Origin: Stenotrophomonas sp. 364
GTDB taxonomy: Bacteria; Pseudomonadota; Gammaproteobacteria; Xanthomonadales; Xanthomonadaceae
Assembly: GCF_009832905.1 (NCBI RefSeq)
Contig: NZ_CP047135.1
Span: 4,665,001-4,729,000 of the forward strand
DNA length: 64,000 bases
Reading direction: 5' to 3'
Shown here: in pieces, positions 50,292 to 59,886 of the stretch
How positions within the stretch are numbered: position 1 is the stretch's first letter
Layout: each line of letters begins with the position of its first letter
Translations under genes and position numbers: made by a program
Notes under the pieces: generated by a model
Databases searched by the model: none
Told to the model about the DNA's origin: nothing
Seen by the model: the letters and a program-made list of their open reading frames with translations, nothing else

Positions 50292-51797
50292 ATGACTGTT
50301 GCAGCGCCCCGTATCCGCATGTTGATCGATGGCCAGTTCATCGAATCGGCCAGCTCGCACTGGCAGAACGTGGTCAATCCGGCCACCCAGGACGTCCTGG
50401 CCCAGGTTCCGTTCGCCACCCCCAGCGAAGTCGACGCCGCCGTCGCCTCGGCCAAGGAAGCGTTCAAGACCTGGCGCAAGACCCCGATCGGCACCCGTGC
50501 GCGCATCTTCCTGAAATACCAGCAGCTGATCCGCGAGCACATGAGCGAGCTGGCCCACATCCTCAGCGCCGAGCAGGGCAAGACCGTGCCCGACGCTGAA
50601 GGCGATGTGTTCCGCGGCCTGGAAGTGGTCGAGCACGCGGCCGCCATCGGCAACCTGCAGCTGGGCGAGCTGGCCAACAACGTGGCCAACGGCGTGGACA
50701 CCTACACCCTGCTGCAGCCGCTGGGCGTGTGCGCGGGCATCACCCCGTTCAACTTCCCGGCGATGATTCCGCTGTGGATGTTCCCGATGGCCATCGCCAC
50801 CGGCAACACCTTCATCCTCAAGCCGTCCGAGCAGGACCCGATGGTCACCATGCGCCTGGTCGAACTGGCGCTGGAAGCCGGCATTCCCAAGGGCGTACTG
50901 AATGTCGTGCACGGCGGCGAAGAGGTGGTCAACGCGATCTGCGACCACCCCGATATCAAGGCCGTGTCCTTCGTCGGCTCCACCCGTGTCGGCACCCACG
51001 TGTACAACCGCGCCTCGCTGGCCGGCAAGCGCGTGCAGTGCATGATGGGTGCCAAGAACCATGCCGTGGTGCTGCCGGACGCCAACAAGGAACAGACCCT
51101 CAACGCGATGGTCGGTGCCGCCTTCGGCGCGGCCGGTCAGCGCTGCATGGCCGCCTCCACCCTGGTGCTGGTCGGCGAAGCACGCGAGTGGGTGCCGGAC
51201 CTGGTGGCCAAGGCCAAGACGCTGAAGGTGAGCGGTGGCAGCGTTGCCGGCACCGACGTCGGCCCGGTGATCTCCTGCGCCGCGCGCGAGCGTGTCGAAG
51301 CGCTGATCGCCTCGGGCGTGGAGCAGGGCGCCAAGCTGGTGCTGGATGGTCGCAACCCGCAGGTGGACGGCTTCGAGAAGGGCAACTTCGTGGGCCCGAC
51401 CATCTTCGACGGCGTCACCCCGGGCATGCGCATCTACGACGAGGAAATCTTCGGGCCGGTGCTGGTGATCCTGGAAGCGGACACGCTGGAAGACGCCATC
51501 GCACTCATCAACGCCAACCCGAACGGCAACGGCACCGCACTGTTCACCCAGTCCGGCGCGGCGGCCCGCAAGTTCCAGGAAGACATCGACGTGGGCCAGG
51601 TGGGCATCAACGTGCCGATCCCGGTGCCGGTGCCGCTGTTCTCCTTCACCGGTTCGCGCGCTTCCAAGCTCGGCGACCTGGGCCCGTACGGCAAGCAGGT
51701 GGTGATGTTCTACACCCAGACCAAGACCATCACCTCGCGTTGGTTCGACGACGAGACCCTGGGTCATGGCGTCAACACCACCATCAGCCTGAAGTAA
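50292..51797 (+). CDS. mmsA: CoA-acylating methylmalonate-semialdehyde dehydrogenase
   Basis: A protein of 501 aa from ATG 50292. It is an aldehyde dehydrogenase of the MmsA type: GICAG-like [60 protein letters not shown] and the catalytic Cys in [17 protein letters not shown]. It converts methylmalonate semialdehyde (and malonate semialdehyde) to propionyl-CoA (acetyl-CoA) in valine breakdown. First of five tightly packed genes ending at mmsB. Confidence 0.95.
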   Translation: MTVAAPRIRMLIDGQFIESASSHWQNVVNPATQDVLAQVPFATPSEVDAAVASAKEAFKTWRKTPIGTRARIFLKYQQLIREHMSELAHILSAEQGKTVPDAEGDVFRGLEVVEHAAAIGNLQLGELANNVANGVDTYTLLQPLGVCAGITPFNFPAMIPLWMFPMAIATGNTFILKPSEQDPMVTMRLVELALEAGIPKGVLNVVHGGEEVVNAICDHPDIKAVSFVGSTRVGTHVYNRASLAGKRVQCMMGAKNHAVVLPDANKEQTLNAMVGAAFGAAGQRCMAASTLVLVGEAREWVPDLVAKAKTLKVSGGSVAGTDVGPVISCAARERVEALIASGVEQGAKLVLDGRNPQVDGFEKGNFVGPTIFDGVTPGMRIYDEEIFGPVLVILEADTLEDAIALINANPNGNGTALFTQSGAAARKFQEDIDVGQVGINVPIPVPVPLFSFTGSRASKLGDLGPYGKQVVMFYTQTKTITSRWFDDETLGHGVNTTISLK

Positions 51798-51816
51798 GCA
51801 CCAACGGAGTTCGACC

Positions 51817-52983
51817 ATGAGCCACTCGATGACGACGGAACTCGACGAAGCGCAGCAGGCCTATAGAGAGGCTGCGCGTGACTTCGCCCAGGCCGAACTG
51901 GCGCCGCACGCCGCGCGATGGGATGCGGAGGGCATCTTTCCGCGCGAGGCGATCGCCAAGGCAGGGGAACTCGGGTTCTGTGGCCTGTACATGGACCCCG
52001 AGGTCGGTGGCAGCGGCCTGAGCCGTCTGGACGCCGCCGTCGTCATCGAGGAGCTCGCCAACGTGGATCCGTCCACGGCGGCCTATGTCAGCATCCACAA
52101 TATGGCCTCGTGGATGGTGGCCAAGTGGGGCCAGGAGAGCCTGCGTGCCGCATGGGGCGCAGATCTCTCCTCCGGCACCAAGCTGGCCTCGTACTGCCTG
52201 ACCGAACCGGGCGCCGGTTCGGACGCGGCCTCGCTGAAGACCAGCGCGGTGCGTGACGGCGACGATTACGTACTCAACGGCTCCAAGGCCTTCATCTCCG
52301 GCGCCGGTGCCACCGAGCTGCTGGTGGTGATGGCGCGCACTGGCGGTCCCGGTGCCGGTGGCATCAGTGCGATCGCGGTGCCGGCCGACCTGCCGGGCAT
52401 CAGCTACGGCCGCAAAGAAGAGAAGATGGGCTGGAACAGCCAGCCCACGCGCGGTATCACCTTCGAGAACGTGCGGGTGCCGGTCAGCCACCTGCTGGGC
52501 GAGGAAGGCAGCGGCTTCAAGCTGGCCATGAAGGGCCTGGACGGCGGCCGCATCAACATCGCCGCGTGCTCGCTGGGCGCGGCCCAGGGCGCGCTGGACG
52601 CCGCGCGCCGCTACATGGGCGAGCGCCGCCAGTTCGGCAAGGCGCTGTCCGAATTCCAGGCGCTGCAGTTCAAGCTGGCCGACATGGCCACCCAGCTGGT
52701 CGCCGCCCGGCAGATGGTGCACGGCGCCGCGCGCAAGCTCGATGCCGGTGCCAGCGATGCCACGGTGTGGTGCGCAATGGCCAAGCGCTTCGCCACCGAC
52801 GCCGGTTTCAACATCTGCAACGACGCGCTGCAGATCCACGGCGGCTACGGCTATATCCGCGAATACCCCATTGAACGGTTGCTGCGCGATTCGCGCGTGC
52901 ACCAGATCCTGGAGGGCACCAACGAGATCATGCGTGTGATCGTGGCCCGCCACCTGCTCAATACCGACGAGGAACTGCGATGA
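51817..52983 (+). CDS. Acyl-CoA dehydrogenase, probably isobutyryl-CoA dehydrogenase
   Basis: A protein of 388 aa after AACGGAG. FAD acyl-CoA dehydrogenase features are CLTEPGAGSDAASLKTSAV, ITFENVRVPVSHLLGEEGSG, the QIHGGYGYIREYPIERLLRD block and the catalytic Glu in ILEGTNEIMRVIVARHLL. Position between mmsA and the crotonase genes points to isobutyryl-CoA to methacrylyl-CoA oxidation. It overlaps the next gene by four bases (ATGA). A broader short-branched-chain specificity is possible. Confidence 0.92.
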   Translation: MSHSMTTELDEAQQAYREAARDFAQAELAPHAARWDAEGIFPREAIAKAGELGFCGLYMDPEVGGSGLSRLDAAVVIEELANVDPSTAAYVSIHNMASWMVAKWGQESLRAAWGADLSSGTKLASYCLTEPGAGSDAASLKTSAVRDGDDYVLNGSKAFISGAGATELLVVMARTGGPGAGGISAIAVPADLPGISYGRKEEKMGWNSQPTRGITFENVRVPVSHLLGEEGSGFKLAMKGLDGGRINIAACSLGAAQGALDAARRYMGERRQFGKALSEFQALQFKLADMATQLVAARQMVHGAARKLDAGASDATVWCAMAKRFATDAGFNICNDALQIHGGYGYIREYPIERLLRDSRVHQILEGTNEIMRVIVARHLLNTDEELR

Positions 52984-53777
52984 TCGACTGGCGCACGCAT
53001 GATCACACCGGCCTGAAGGTCGAGGCCGACGGCCATGTTGCCGTGGTCACGCTGGACAACCCGCCGGCCCACACCTGGACCGTGCACAGCCTGTCGGCGT
53101 TGCGCGACCTGGTGGGCGCGCTCAATGCGGACAACGGCATCTATGCGCTGGTGATCACCGGCGGCGGCGAGAAGTTCTTCTCGGCCGGTGCCGACCTCAA
53201 GCAATTCGCCTCCGGCGACAAGGCCGCCGCCCGCGAAGCGGCGCGCCGGTTCGGTGAAGCGTTCGAAGCGCTGTCCGGCTTCCGTGGCGTGTCCATCGCC
53301 GCGATCAACGGTTATGCGATGGGAGGTGGCCTGGAATGCGCGCTGGCCTGCGACCTGCGCATCATCGAAGAACACGCCCAGGTGGCGCTGCCGGAGGCCA
53401 CCGTGGGCCTGCTGCCGTGCGCCGGTGGCACCCAGAACCTGCCGCGCCTGGTGGGCGAGGGCTGGGCCAAGCGGATGATCCTGCTGGGCGAACGCATCGA
53501 TGCCGACACGGCCGTGCGCATCGGCCTGGCCGAAGAAAAGGTGGGCAAGGGCGAAGCCAAGGCCCTGGCGCTGGAATGGGCGCACAAGGCCGGCAAGCAG
53601 AGCCCGTCCAGCATTTCCGCCTGCAAGACCCTGGTGCAGGCCACCCGCAGCGGCACCCACGCCTCGGCGCTGGTGGCCGAGCGCGAGGCCTTCGTGGACC
53701 TGTTCGACCGTGCCGACCAGGCCGAGGGCGTCAACGCCTTCCTGGAAAAGCGCGCCCCACAGTGGAAGAACGCATGA
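52980..53777 (+). CDS. Enoyl-CoA hydratase
   Basis: A protein of 265 aa, crotonase fold. The oxyanion-hole motifs are FSAGADLKQF and NGYAMGGGLECALACDLRII; the two acidic catalytic residues fall in the ECALACDLR and LPEATVGLLP regions. In this operon it should hydrate methacrylyl-CoA to 3-hydroxyisobutyryl-CoA. Start and stop both overlap neighbouring genes, so the block is translationally coupled. Confidence 0.93.
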   Translation: MIDWRTHDHTGLKVEADGHVAVVTLDNPPAHTWTVHSLSALRDLVGALNADNGIYALVITGGGEKFFSAGADLKQFASGDKAAAREAARRFGEAFEALSGFRGVSIAAINGYAMGGGLECALACDLRIIEEHAQVALPEATVGLLPCAGGTQNLPRLVGEGWAKRMILLGERIDADTAVRIGLAEEKVGKGEAKALALEWAHKAGKQSPSSISACKTLVQATRSGTHASALVAEREAFVDLFDRADQAEGVNAFLEKRAPQWKNA

Positions 53778-54949
53778 GCACGCCGACCGCCAGCGACGAG
53801 GCCCCGGTGCTGTTTGAAGAGCGCGCGGCCGCCAACGGCACGCGCATCGGTATCGCCACGCTCAACGCACCGCGCACCCTCAATGGGTTCTCGCTGCCGA
53901 TGGCCCACCTGCTGCGCGAGCGTCTGGATGCGTGGGCCAACGATGACGGCATGGCGCTGGTGGTGCTGCAGGGCGCAGGCGAAAAGGCGTTCTGCGCCGG
54001 CGGCGACCTGCACAGCCTGTATCGCAGCATGGTCGACTATCGCGAGGCCGGAAAGACCGACATCCGCGACAACGCCTACGCGGCTGAATTCTTCGACGTC
54101 GAATACCGCGTCGACTACGCCATCCATACCTATCCCAAGCCGATCCTGTGCTGGGGCCACGGCATCGTGATGGGCGGCGGCATCGGGCTGATGTCCGGCG
54201 CCAGCCACCGCGTGGTCAGCGAGCGCTCCAAGCTGGCGTTCCCGGAAATCACCGTGGGCCTGTTTCCCGACGTAGGCGGCAGCTGGTTGCTGCCGCGCGT
54301 ACCGGGCAAGGGCGGCCTGTTCCTGGCGTTGACCGGTGCGCCGCTCAACGCAGGCGATGCGATCTATGCCGGCCTGGCCGACATCCACATCGCCGAGACG
54401 CAGCGCGAGACCGTGTTCAACGCGCTGGCGGACGTGCACTGGAGCCGCGAGGCCAAGCGCAATCACGAACAACTGACCGCGCTGCTGCAGCAGCACGCCA
54501 GCGATGCGGCCACCGGCCCGCTGCTGCGCAATGCCGCCGCCGTGGATGCGCTGTGCGCCGGTGACGACGTTGGTGCGATCGTCGAGGCGATTCGTGCCTT
54601 GGAGACCGAGGACGCCTGGTTGAAGACCGCGCAGGCCACGCTGGCCGCCGGTGCACCCGGCTCGGCGCGGCTGGCGTTCGAACTGCAGCGACTGGCCGCC
54701 GGCGCAACGCTGGCCGAGGTCTACCGCATCGAATACATCGCTGCGCTGCACGCGGCCGCCCATGGCGATTTCGCCGAGGGCATCCGCGCGCTGCTGATCG
54801 ACAAGGACCGCACGCCGCGGTGGCAGCCACGGACGCTGGCGGACGCCACGGCCGAATGGGCCCACACCTTCTTCGTTTCGCCGTGGTCGGATGCCGCGCA
54901 TCCGCTGGCCGACCTCGGCACCCCCGTCCCTGAAAGGAGCCACGCATGA
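53774..54949 (+). CDS. 3-hydroxyisobutyryl-CoA hydrolase
   Basis: A protein of 391 aa from ATG 53774. It is a crotonase-family member longer than the hydratase. KAFCAGGDLHSLYRSMVDYR and the later ILCWGHGIVMGGGIGLMSGA then FPEITVGLFPDVGGSWLLPR are characteristic of HIBCH-type hydrolases, which have Glu/Asp in these loops. It releases 3-hydroxyisobutyrate from its CoA ester, the step before MmsB. It overlaps both neighbours by four bases. Confidence 0.92.
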   Translation: MSTPTASDEAPVLFEERAAANGTRIGIATLNAPRTLNGFSLPMAHLLRERLDAWANDDGMALVVLQGAGEKAFCAGGDLHSLYRSMVDYREAGKTDIRDNAYAAEFFDVEYRVDYAIHTYPKPILCWGHGIVMGGGIGLMSGASHRVVSERSKLAFPEITVGLFPDVGGSWLLPRVPGKGGLFLALTGAPLNAGDAIYAGLADIHIAETQRETVFNALADVHWSREAKRNHEQLTALLQQHASDAATGPLLRNAAAVDALCAGDDVGAIVEAIRALETEDAWLKTAQATLAAGAPGSARLAFELQRLAAGATLAEVYRIEYIAALHAAAHGDFAEGIRALLIDKDRTPRWQPRTLADATAEWAHTFFVSPWSDAAHPLADLGTPVPERSHA

Positions 54950-55836
54950 GCCGTATTGCATTCATCGGGTTGGGCAACATGGGTGGCCCGATGGCCGCCA
55001 ACCTGGCCAAGGCCGGCCACGCCGTGCGCGTGTTCGACCTGGTGCCTGCCGCCGTGCAGGCCGCCGTGGATGCCGGTGCCACCGCCGCACATTCGGCGCT
55101 GGACACCCTGGCCGACGCCGAAATCGTGATCTCGATGCTGCCGGCCAGCCGCCACGTCGAAGGCGTGTACCTGGGCGATGACGGCCTGCTCGGCGACATC
55201 CCGGGCGGCGCGCTGGTCATCGACTGCAGCACGATCGCCCCGGCCACCGCGCGCAAGGTGGCCGAAGCGGCCGCAGCGCGTGGCCTGCAGATGCTCGACG
55301 CACCGGTGTCCGGTGGCACTGCCGGTGCGCAGGCCGGCACGCTGACCTTCATCGTTGGCGGCGAGGAAGACGCGCTCGAACGTGCGCGCCCGATCCTGCA
55401 GGCGATGGGCAAGAACATTTTCCACGTGGGCGCCAGCGGTGCAGGCCAGGTGGCCAAGCTGTGCAACAACATGGCGCTGGGCGTGATTATGGCCGTCACC
55501 GGCGAATCGATCGCCCTGGGTGTCGCGCACGGGCTGGACCCCAAGGTGCTGTCGCAGATGATGGCGGTCAGCACCGGCCGCAGTTGGGCTACCGAGGTAT
55601 GCAACCCGTGGCCGGGCGTGCTGGACAATGCCCCCGCCTCGCGCGGCTACAGCGGCGGCTTCGGCAGCGACCTGATGCTCAAGGACATGGGCCTGGCGGT
55701 GGAAGCGGCGATGAGCGTCGGCGCCTCGATCCCGCTCGGCGAACTGGCGCGCAACCTGTATTCGATGAACCACCAGGCCGGCCGCGGCAAACTGGATTTC
55801 TCCAGCGTTGTCCAGCTGATCGCCAACGAAAAGTAA
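54946..55836 (+). CDS. mmsB: 3-hydroxyisobutyrate dehydrogenase
   Basis: A protein of 296 aa. The NAD-binding start is MSRIAFIGLGNMGGPMAANL, then DAPVSGGTAGAQAGTLTFIV, and the catalytic Lys is in GQVAKLCNNMALGV (G-x-x-x-K-x-x-N-N). It oxidises 3-hydroxyisobutyrate to methylmalonate semialdehyde, the substrate of MmsA at the head of the operon. The ATG overlaps the hydrolase stop. A GTAG-type palindrome follows 50 bases after the stop. Confidence 0.95.
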   Translation: MSRIAFIGLGNMGGPMAANLAKAGHAVRVFDLVPAAVQAAVDAGATAAHSALDTLADAEIVISMLPASRHVEGVYLGDDGLLGDIPGGALVIDCSTIAPATARKVAEAAAARGLQMLDAPVSGGTAGAQAGTLTFIVGGEEDALERARPILQAMGKNIFHVGASGAGQVAKLCNNMALGVIMAVTGESIALGVAHGLDPKVLSQMMAVSTGRSWATEVCNPWPGVLDNAPASRGYSGGFGSDLMLKDMGLAVEAAMSVGASIPLGELARNLYSMNHQAGRGKLDFSSVVQLIANEK

Positions 55837-55886
55837 CGCGTAGTGCCGGGCTCTGCCCGGCAACCTCATGAATCCAGACACGACCG

Positions 55887-55916
55887 GGTAGGCAACGACC
55901 GTTGGTCGTGGCTGCC
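55887..55916. repeat. GTAG-type palindrome after mmsB
   Basis: GGTAGGCAACGACCGTTGGT then CGTGGCTGCC forms an imperfect hairpin around ACGACC-GTT-GGTCGT. It lies between the mmsB stop and the convergent ohr end and may act as a terminator. The rest of 55837-56057 contains no gene. Confidence 0.7.
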
Positions 55917-56057
55917 AGACCAGACGCATCCCGCGGGCACACCCACGGGAGCCACCGCGGTGGGATGGGCGGTTGCCAGGCTATCGAGCCAGGCAGCCGC
56001 CCATTTTTTTACCCGTGCGTCAGGTGCCGCCCGTAGGCCGGTACGGCACCTGCGGCA

Positions 56058-56483
56058 TCAGGCAACGGTCAGCGTCACGTCGATGTTGCCGCGGGTCGCG
56101 TTGGAGTACGGGCACACGATGTGCGCCTTCTGCACCAGCTCTTCCACCTGCTCGCGCGGCAGGCCCGGGACCGAGATCTCCAGCGCCACCTCGATGCCGA
56201 AGCCGGTCGGGATCTGGCCGATGCCCACCTTGCCGGTGATCGCGGTATCGGCCGGCAGCGCAACCTTGGCCTGGCCGGCCACGAACTTCAGCGCGCCCAG
56301 GAAGCAGGCCGAGTAGCCGGCGGCGAACAGCTGTTCCGGGTTGGTGCCGGGGCCGCCCGCGCCGCCCAGCTCGCGCGGGGTCGACAGCTGCACGTCCAGC
56401 ACGTTGTCGGACGAGGTGGCGTGGCCTTCACGGCCGCCGGTAGCGGTGGCGGTGGCGGTGTACAGAACCTTTTCGATGGACAT
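56058..56483 (-). CDS. ohr: Organic hydroperoxide resistance protein (Ohr/OsmC family)
   Basis: A protein of 141 aa. The two redox cysteines lie in [12 protein letters not shown] and [15 protein letters not shown], the Ohr-type spacing, and the N-terminus [19 protein letters not shown] is typical. It reduces organic hydroperoxides using lipoamide or thiols. ohr is usually next to a MarR-type ohrR; here the divergent neighbour is an AraC-type gene, with ~110 bases between. Confidence 0.95.
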   Translation of the reverse strand: MSIEKVLYTATATATGGREGHATSSDNVLDVQLSTPRELGGAGGPGTNPEQLFAAGYSACFLGALKFVAGQAKVALPADTAITGKVGIGQIPTGFGIEVALEISVPGLPREQVEELVQKAHIVCPYSNATRGNIDVTLTVA

Positions 56484-56593
56484 GGGAATCTCCTGCGGCG
56501 TGAATGGGGTGGGCCAGATGGCAGGTGTACTTTGACCGGTCCAGGGGTACGTTGGGTTACATTTCGTCTGTCAAACTTGACCAGGAGTCCAGA

Positions 56594-57427
56594 ATGGTCG
56601 ATCGCCTGCAGTCCCTGCTGAGCCGTTTTGCGGTCAGCGCCGAAGTTTTCCACGCCGGTCCGCTGTGCGGTATCAACGACCTGCCCGCCGATGGCGAACG
56701 CGGCCAGCTGCACCTCATCCGCGAGGGCCAGGTGCGCGTGGAGCACGCCGACGGCAGCGTGCTGCAGATCGACCAGCCCAGCGTGCTGCTGTACCCACGT
56801 CCGCTGGCGCATCGCTTCGTTACCGATGCGGGGCGCGGCGCCGACTTCGCCTGCGCCCACCTGCAGTTCGAGGGGGCCGGCAACAACCCGGTGGCCAGCG
56901 CGCTGCCGCCGATCATCTGCCTGCCGTTGGACCAGCTCTACGGCGGCCAGCCCATCCTGTCGCTGTTGTTCGAAGAAGCCTTCGCCCAGCGCTGCGGCCG
57001 CCAGGCGCTGCTCGACCGTCTGTTTGAAGTGGTGCTGATCCAGATCCTGCGCGCGCTGATGGAAAGCGGCCAGTTGCGCGTGGGCCTGCTCGCCGGCATG
57101 GCCCATCCGCGCCTGCGCCACGCGCTGGTGGCCATGCACGAGGCACCGGCCGACGAATGGACGCTGGAGTCGCTGGCCCAGCGTGCCGGCATGTCACGCA
57201 GCGCGTTCGCCGACAGCTTCCGCGACACCATCGGCAGCACCCCCGGCCACTATCTGCAGGGCTGGCGCACGCGGCTGGTGCAGCAGGCCTTGCGCAAGGG
57301 GCAGCCGCTCAAGCGCATCGCCATCGATGTGGGGTATGGCAGCGAAGCGGCACTGTCGCGCGCCTTCAAGGCGCAGACCGGGCTGTCGCCGCGGCAGTGG
57401 AAACAGGGGGTTGCACCTGGCGCGTGA
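56594..57427 (+). CDS. AraC-family transcriptional regulator with N-terminal cupin
   Basis: A protein of 277 aa from ATG 56594 after CAGGAG. The N-terminal half is a cupin-like sensor (DGERGQLHLIREGQVRVEHA, PSVLLYPRPLAHRFV). The C-terminal ~100 residues are the AraC double helix-turn-helix: LAQRAGMSRSAFADSFRDTI and IAIDVGYGSEAALSRAFKAQ. It is divergent from ohr. AraC regulators of this cupin type often control neighbouring oxidoreductase genes. Whether it senses peroxide or another ligand is unknown. Confidence 0.9.
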   Translation: MVDRLQSLLSRFAVSAEVFHAGPLCGINDLPADGERGQLHLIREGQVRVEHADGSVLQIDQPSVLLYPRPLAHRFVTDAGRGADFACAHLQFEGAGNNPVASALPPIICLPLDQLYGGQPILSLLFEEAFAQRCGRQALLDRLFEVVLIQILRALMESGQLRVGLLAGMAHPRLRHALVAMHEAPADEWTLESLAQRAGMSRSAFADSFRDTIGSTPGHYLQGWRTRLVQQALRKGQPLKRIAIDVGYGSEAALSRAFKAQTGLSPRQWKQGVAPGA

Positions 57428-57504
57428 TGCCGCGTTATCGCATCGTGGGGCACCTCAGAGCTCGGTTGTCTCCAGCCACCCCACGCTTCAGTCAACCCGC
57501 AGGT

Positions 57505-57960
57505 CTACTGGATATTGACGGGATCGTTTCCCTTTCGAAACGAATAGCCCACCAAGTCCCAGCCTCCCCCATGGCCGGTTGACGGTTCTACCCAGCGATA
57601 GCTCCAAGTTTGTGCGGTTCCGTCAGGAAGGTTGTTTTCGACGTTGTATTCTTCGCCCGGATATCCTTTGTCCGGCAAGCCGCCCGGTGGCGTGGGGGAA
57701 TCGGAGGACCTCGCGGATCGTCCCCGGAAGTGCTGCATTCTCTCCACACTGACTACACCATTGCGCGCCAGCGGTCGTCTGTCCGGCGACCGCGCTGCGA
57801 TCCAGTCCAGAATGCTCCCAGCTGCAGGATCGCCAGATGCATACGTATGACGGGTGACGACGGTGGTGTGCGGGGTGGCATCGACTTTCAATGGCATCGC
57901 AAATCCTCCTGCGACGGCTAGGCACAGGGCAAGCACGCTACCCGTTCCATGGTTCAGCAT
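57505..57960 (-). CDS. Small secreted protein of unknown function
   Basis: A protein of 151 aa from ATG 57960, with GAGGAGAAG upstream, a good ribosome site. A likely signal peptide spans residues ~1-28 (GTGSVLALCLAVAGGFAM...KVDA). The rest (LDWIAARSPDRRPLARN, DKGYPGEEYNVENNLPDGTA, GGGWDLVGYSFRKGND) shows no motif I recognise. Its base composition is lower in GC than the surrounding core genes, which may mean recent acquisition. It is convergent with the AraC gene. The 197 bases after its start (57961-58157) contain no gene. Confidence 0.65.
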   Translation of the reverse strand: MLNHGTGSVLALCLAVAGGFAMPLKVDATPHTTVVTRHTYASGDPAAGSILDWIAARSPDRRPLARNGVVSVERMQHFRGRSARSSDSPTPPGGLPDKGYPGEEYNVENNLPDGTAQTWSYRWVEPSTGHGGGWDLVGYSFRKGNDPVNIQ

Positions 57961-58157
57961 ATTGTTCTTCTCCTCGTGTGTTGCGCGACTCCATCGCGCG
58001 TTTCAACCGTCCGACGTGAACGGTATCGAGGAGCCTAGTGAGCGCTTGCCAGGCCTGCCAATCCAATGTCTGGATGGGAACGGGCAGTCAGTACGTCCGC
58101 GACTATGCCTCGACATGAAGTGGCCTCTCTCCGCATCCGCGTGCAAGGTGGGCCACG

Positions 58158-59114
58158 TCAGATCGCCCACTCCCGATCCGTGGTGAACATGATCGTCAGC
58201 CACCGGTCGGTGGATTCCTCGCCCAGCGCTTCGCCGATCTCATCGCGAAGCCGGTCCCACTCCACCAGCGCACGCGGCGGATCGTCGGCGCGCACCACGA
58301 AGAACAACTCGATCTGCTCGCCACGCCCGACCTTGGCCACGTAGCTGCGGTATTCCAGGAAACCGTGCCGGGCCACGATGTCGCGCGCCACGGCATCCAC
58401 GTGCGCCTGCAGGTCCACCGGGGTGATCAGCAGAATGTCCGACAGCGCCTGGCGCACCGTGCCCAGCGGCGCAACCATCACGAACAGGCACACCACCAGC
58501 AGGATCGCCGGATCGATGTAGGGCACCAGCCAGGCCCAGTGCGTGCCGCCCAGCAACCCGCCGCCGATGAAGGCGACCAGGTAGGCCGCCGACATGCTGG
58601 CCGACACCACCCAGTTCTTGCCGTCCAGCGCGATGAATTCCGAGCCGATGCTGCGGTTGACCCGCCGGATGAACACCGCCAGCCCGATCTCGGCAATGAT
58701 CGACAGCACCGCGAACAGGATGGCCGGCCCCAGTGCGATCTCGCGCCCGCCCGACATCAACGCGTCCACCGCATTGACTGCCGCATACAACGCCGCGCCG
58801 ATCATCAGCGTGCCGCTCACCCCCAGCACGATCGGTTCCAGGTGCCAGAAGCCCATGGTGAAGCGCTGGTTCAAGCGCGACTGCAGGGTATCCACGTGGG
58901 TCGACATGCTGATCAGCCGCACCACCAGCAGCGACAGCCAGGTCATCACCACGTCGATCAACCCGTAGATGCCGTCGAAGATGATCAGCGAGGAGTTGGC
59001 CAGGAAGCCGAACACCACGGCGGCCGCCGCCATCGCCAGCGAGGCGGCGATGGAGAGGCGCAGCACGCCTTGCTCGGTGGTGGGGTCGAACAGGCGGGGG
59101 CGGGCAGAGGTCAT
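58158..59114 (-). CDS. Cation diffusion facilitator (CDF) metal transporter
   Basis: A protein of 318 aa from ATG 59114 (MTSARPRLFDPTTEQGVLRL); upstream ATG 59171 adds 19 unlikely residues. It has about six membrane helices. SSLIIFDGIYGLIDVVMTWL carries the D-x-x-x-D metal site of helix 2, and FIALDGKNWVVSASMSAAYL the second site of helix 5, with a cytoplasmic C-terminal domain. It exports zinc or a similar divalent metal. The usual HxxxD in helix 5 is replaced by D-G-K-N, so metal preference is uncertain. Confidence 0.88.
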   Translation of the reverse strand: MTSARPRLFDPTTEQGVLRLSIAASLAMAAAAVVFGFLANSSLIIFDGIYGLIDVVMTWLSLLVVRLISMSTHVDTLQSRLNQRFTMGFWHLEPIVLGVSGTLMIGAALYAAVNAVDALMSGGREIALGPAILFAVLSIIAEIGLAVFIRRVNRSIGSEFIALDGKNWVVSASMSAAYLVAFIGGGLLGGTHWAWLVPYIDPAILLVVCLFVMVAPLGTVRQALSDILLITPVDLQAHVDAVARDIVARHGFLEYRSYVAKVGRGEQIELFFVVRADDPPRALVEWDRLRDEIGEALGEESTDRWLTIMFTTDREWAI

Positions 59115-59160
59115 CGGAGCGTTAGTGGAGTGCGACGCTGCATTACATACGCTCCTTCGG

Positions 59161-59886
59161 TCACCGTCCATGTATGCCTGACGTCGCCGGCACCCCGGCG
59201 GCGGCGCCCGTTCCGATGTCCGTCATCAGGTCGTCCAGGCCCGGGCGGGTATCGATATCCAGGGGCGGCAGGCCGTACTTCTGCCTGTCCCGTTCAATGT
59301 TCGCAATGACCTGGTGGGCAATCAGCGTGGCGTACATCTCCTTCTGAGGCGTCAGCTGTGACCGGCCATTGGCCAGTCCTGCAGGCCAACTGCCACGCAT
59401 CTCGTCAGCCTTCCGATAGGCCGATGCCCGGACGGGATCAGCGACGCCATTCACGCCCTCGCCGTGAGTCCGCGCGATGGTCTCAAGTGCGTAGATGAAG
59501 CCAGACTGGGCAGAAGCAGCGAGGAACTCCATCGCATCCCTGCGCCGGGCAGAGTCGAGAAGTGCCAGTTGCTCCGCATCCAGGATGGCTGCCGCGTCCA
59601 GCAGCTCGTTTCGGTCGAACGGGCCTCTCGCGCCCCGGCGAAGCAACGCATCGCCAGCCGCTTCCGTGGAGGGATATCCGTTACGCACCAACCACGCTAC
59701 ATCGGCGTCTGTCTTGGCGCCGGAGAGCGCGTCGCCAATGCGTGGAGATGCACGTGATACAGGGCTTGACGAGCGGCGTTCGACGGGCGCGGCTGCAGCC
59801 GGACCTCCATCCACTTCAACAGCAATGGACGCCTTTTTCAGTGCCGTGGGCAGTGGCAGGGGAGTGTTCCTCACCGGGCAATCCAC
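59161..59886 (-). CDS. Unknown protein with Sel1-like segment; 5' end probably frameshifted
   Basis: The main frame codes 241 aa from GTG 59886. A segment around residues 125-170 (AQSGFIYALETIARTHGEGV, VADPVRASAYRKADEMRG) resembles one Sel1-type repeat. I recognise no enzymatic motif. A different frame immediately upstream reads MSTKLFALAVGALVIAP, a signal-peptide-like start (ATG 59957). Adding one C to the CCCC run at 59908-59911 (minus strand) would join it to the main frame, so either a frameshift or a read error is likely. It may be cotranscribed with the CDF gene. Confidence 0.5.
   Translation of the reverse strand: MDCPVRNTPLPLPTALKKASIAVEVDGGPAAAAPVERRSSSPVSRASPRIGDALSGAKTDADVAWLVRNGYPSTEAAGDALLRRGARGPFDRNELLDAAAILDAEQLALLDSARRRDAMEFLAASAQSGFIYALETIARTHGEGVNGVADPVRASAYRKADEMRGSWPAGLANGRSQLTPQKEMYATLIAHQVIANIERDRQKYGLPPLDIDTRPGLDDLMTDIGTGAAAGVPATSGIHGR

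Noticed and set aside
50208..51818. Upstream extension of the XRE regulator to about 1000 codons
   Set aside because: The extension is antisense to mmsA; the regulator's recognisable sequence begins near 50207.
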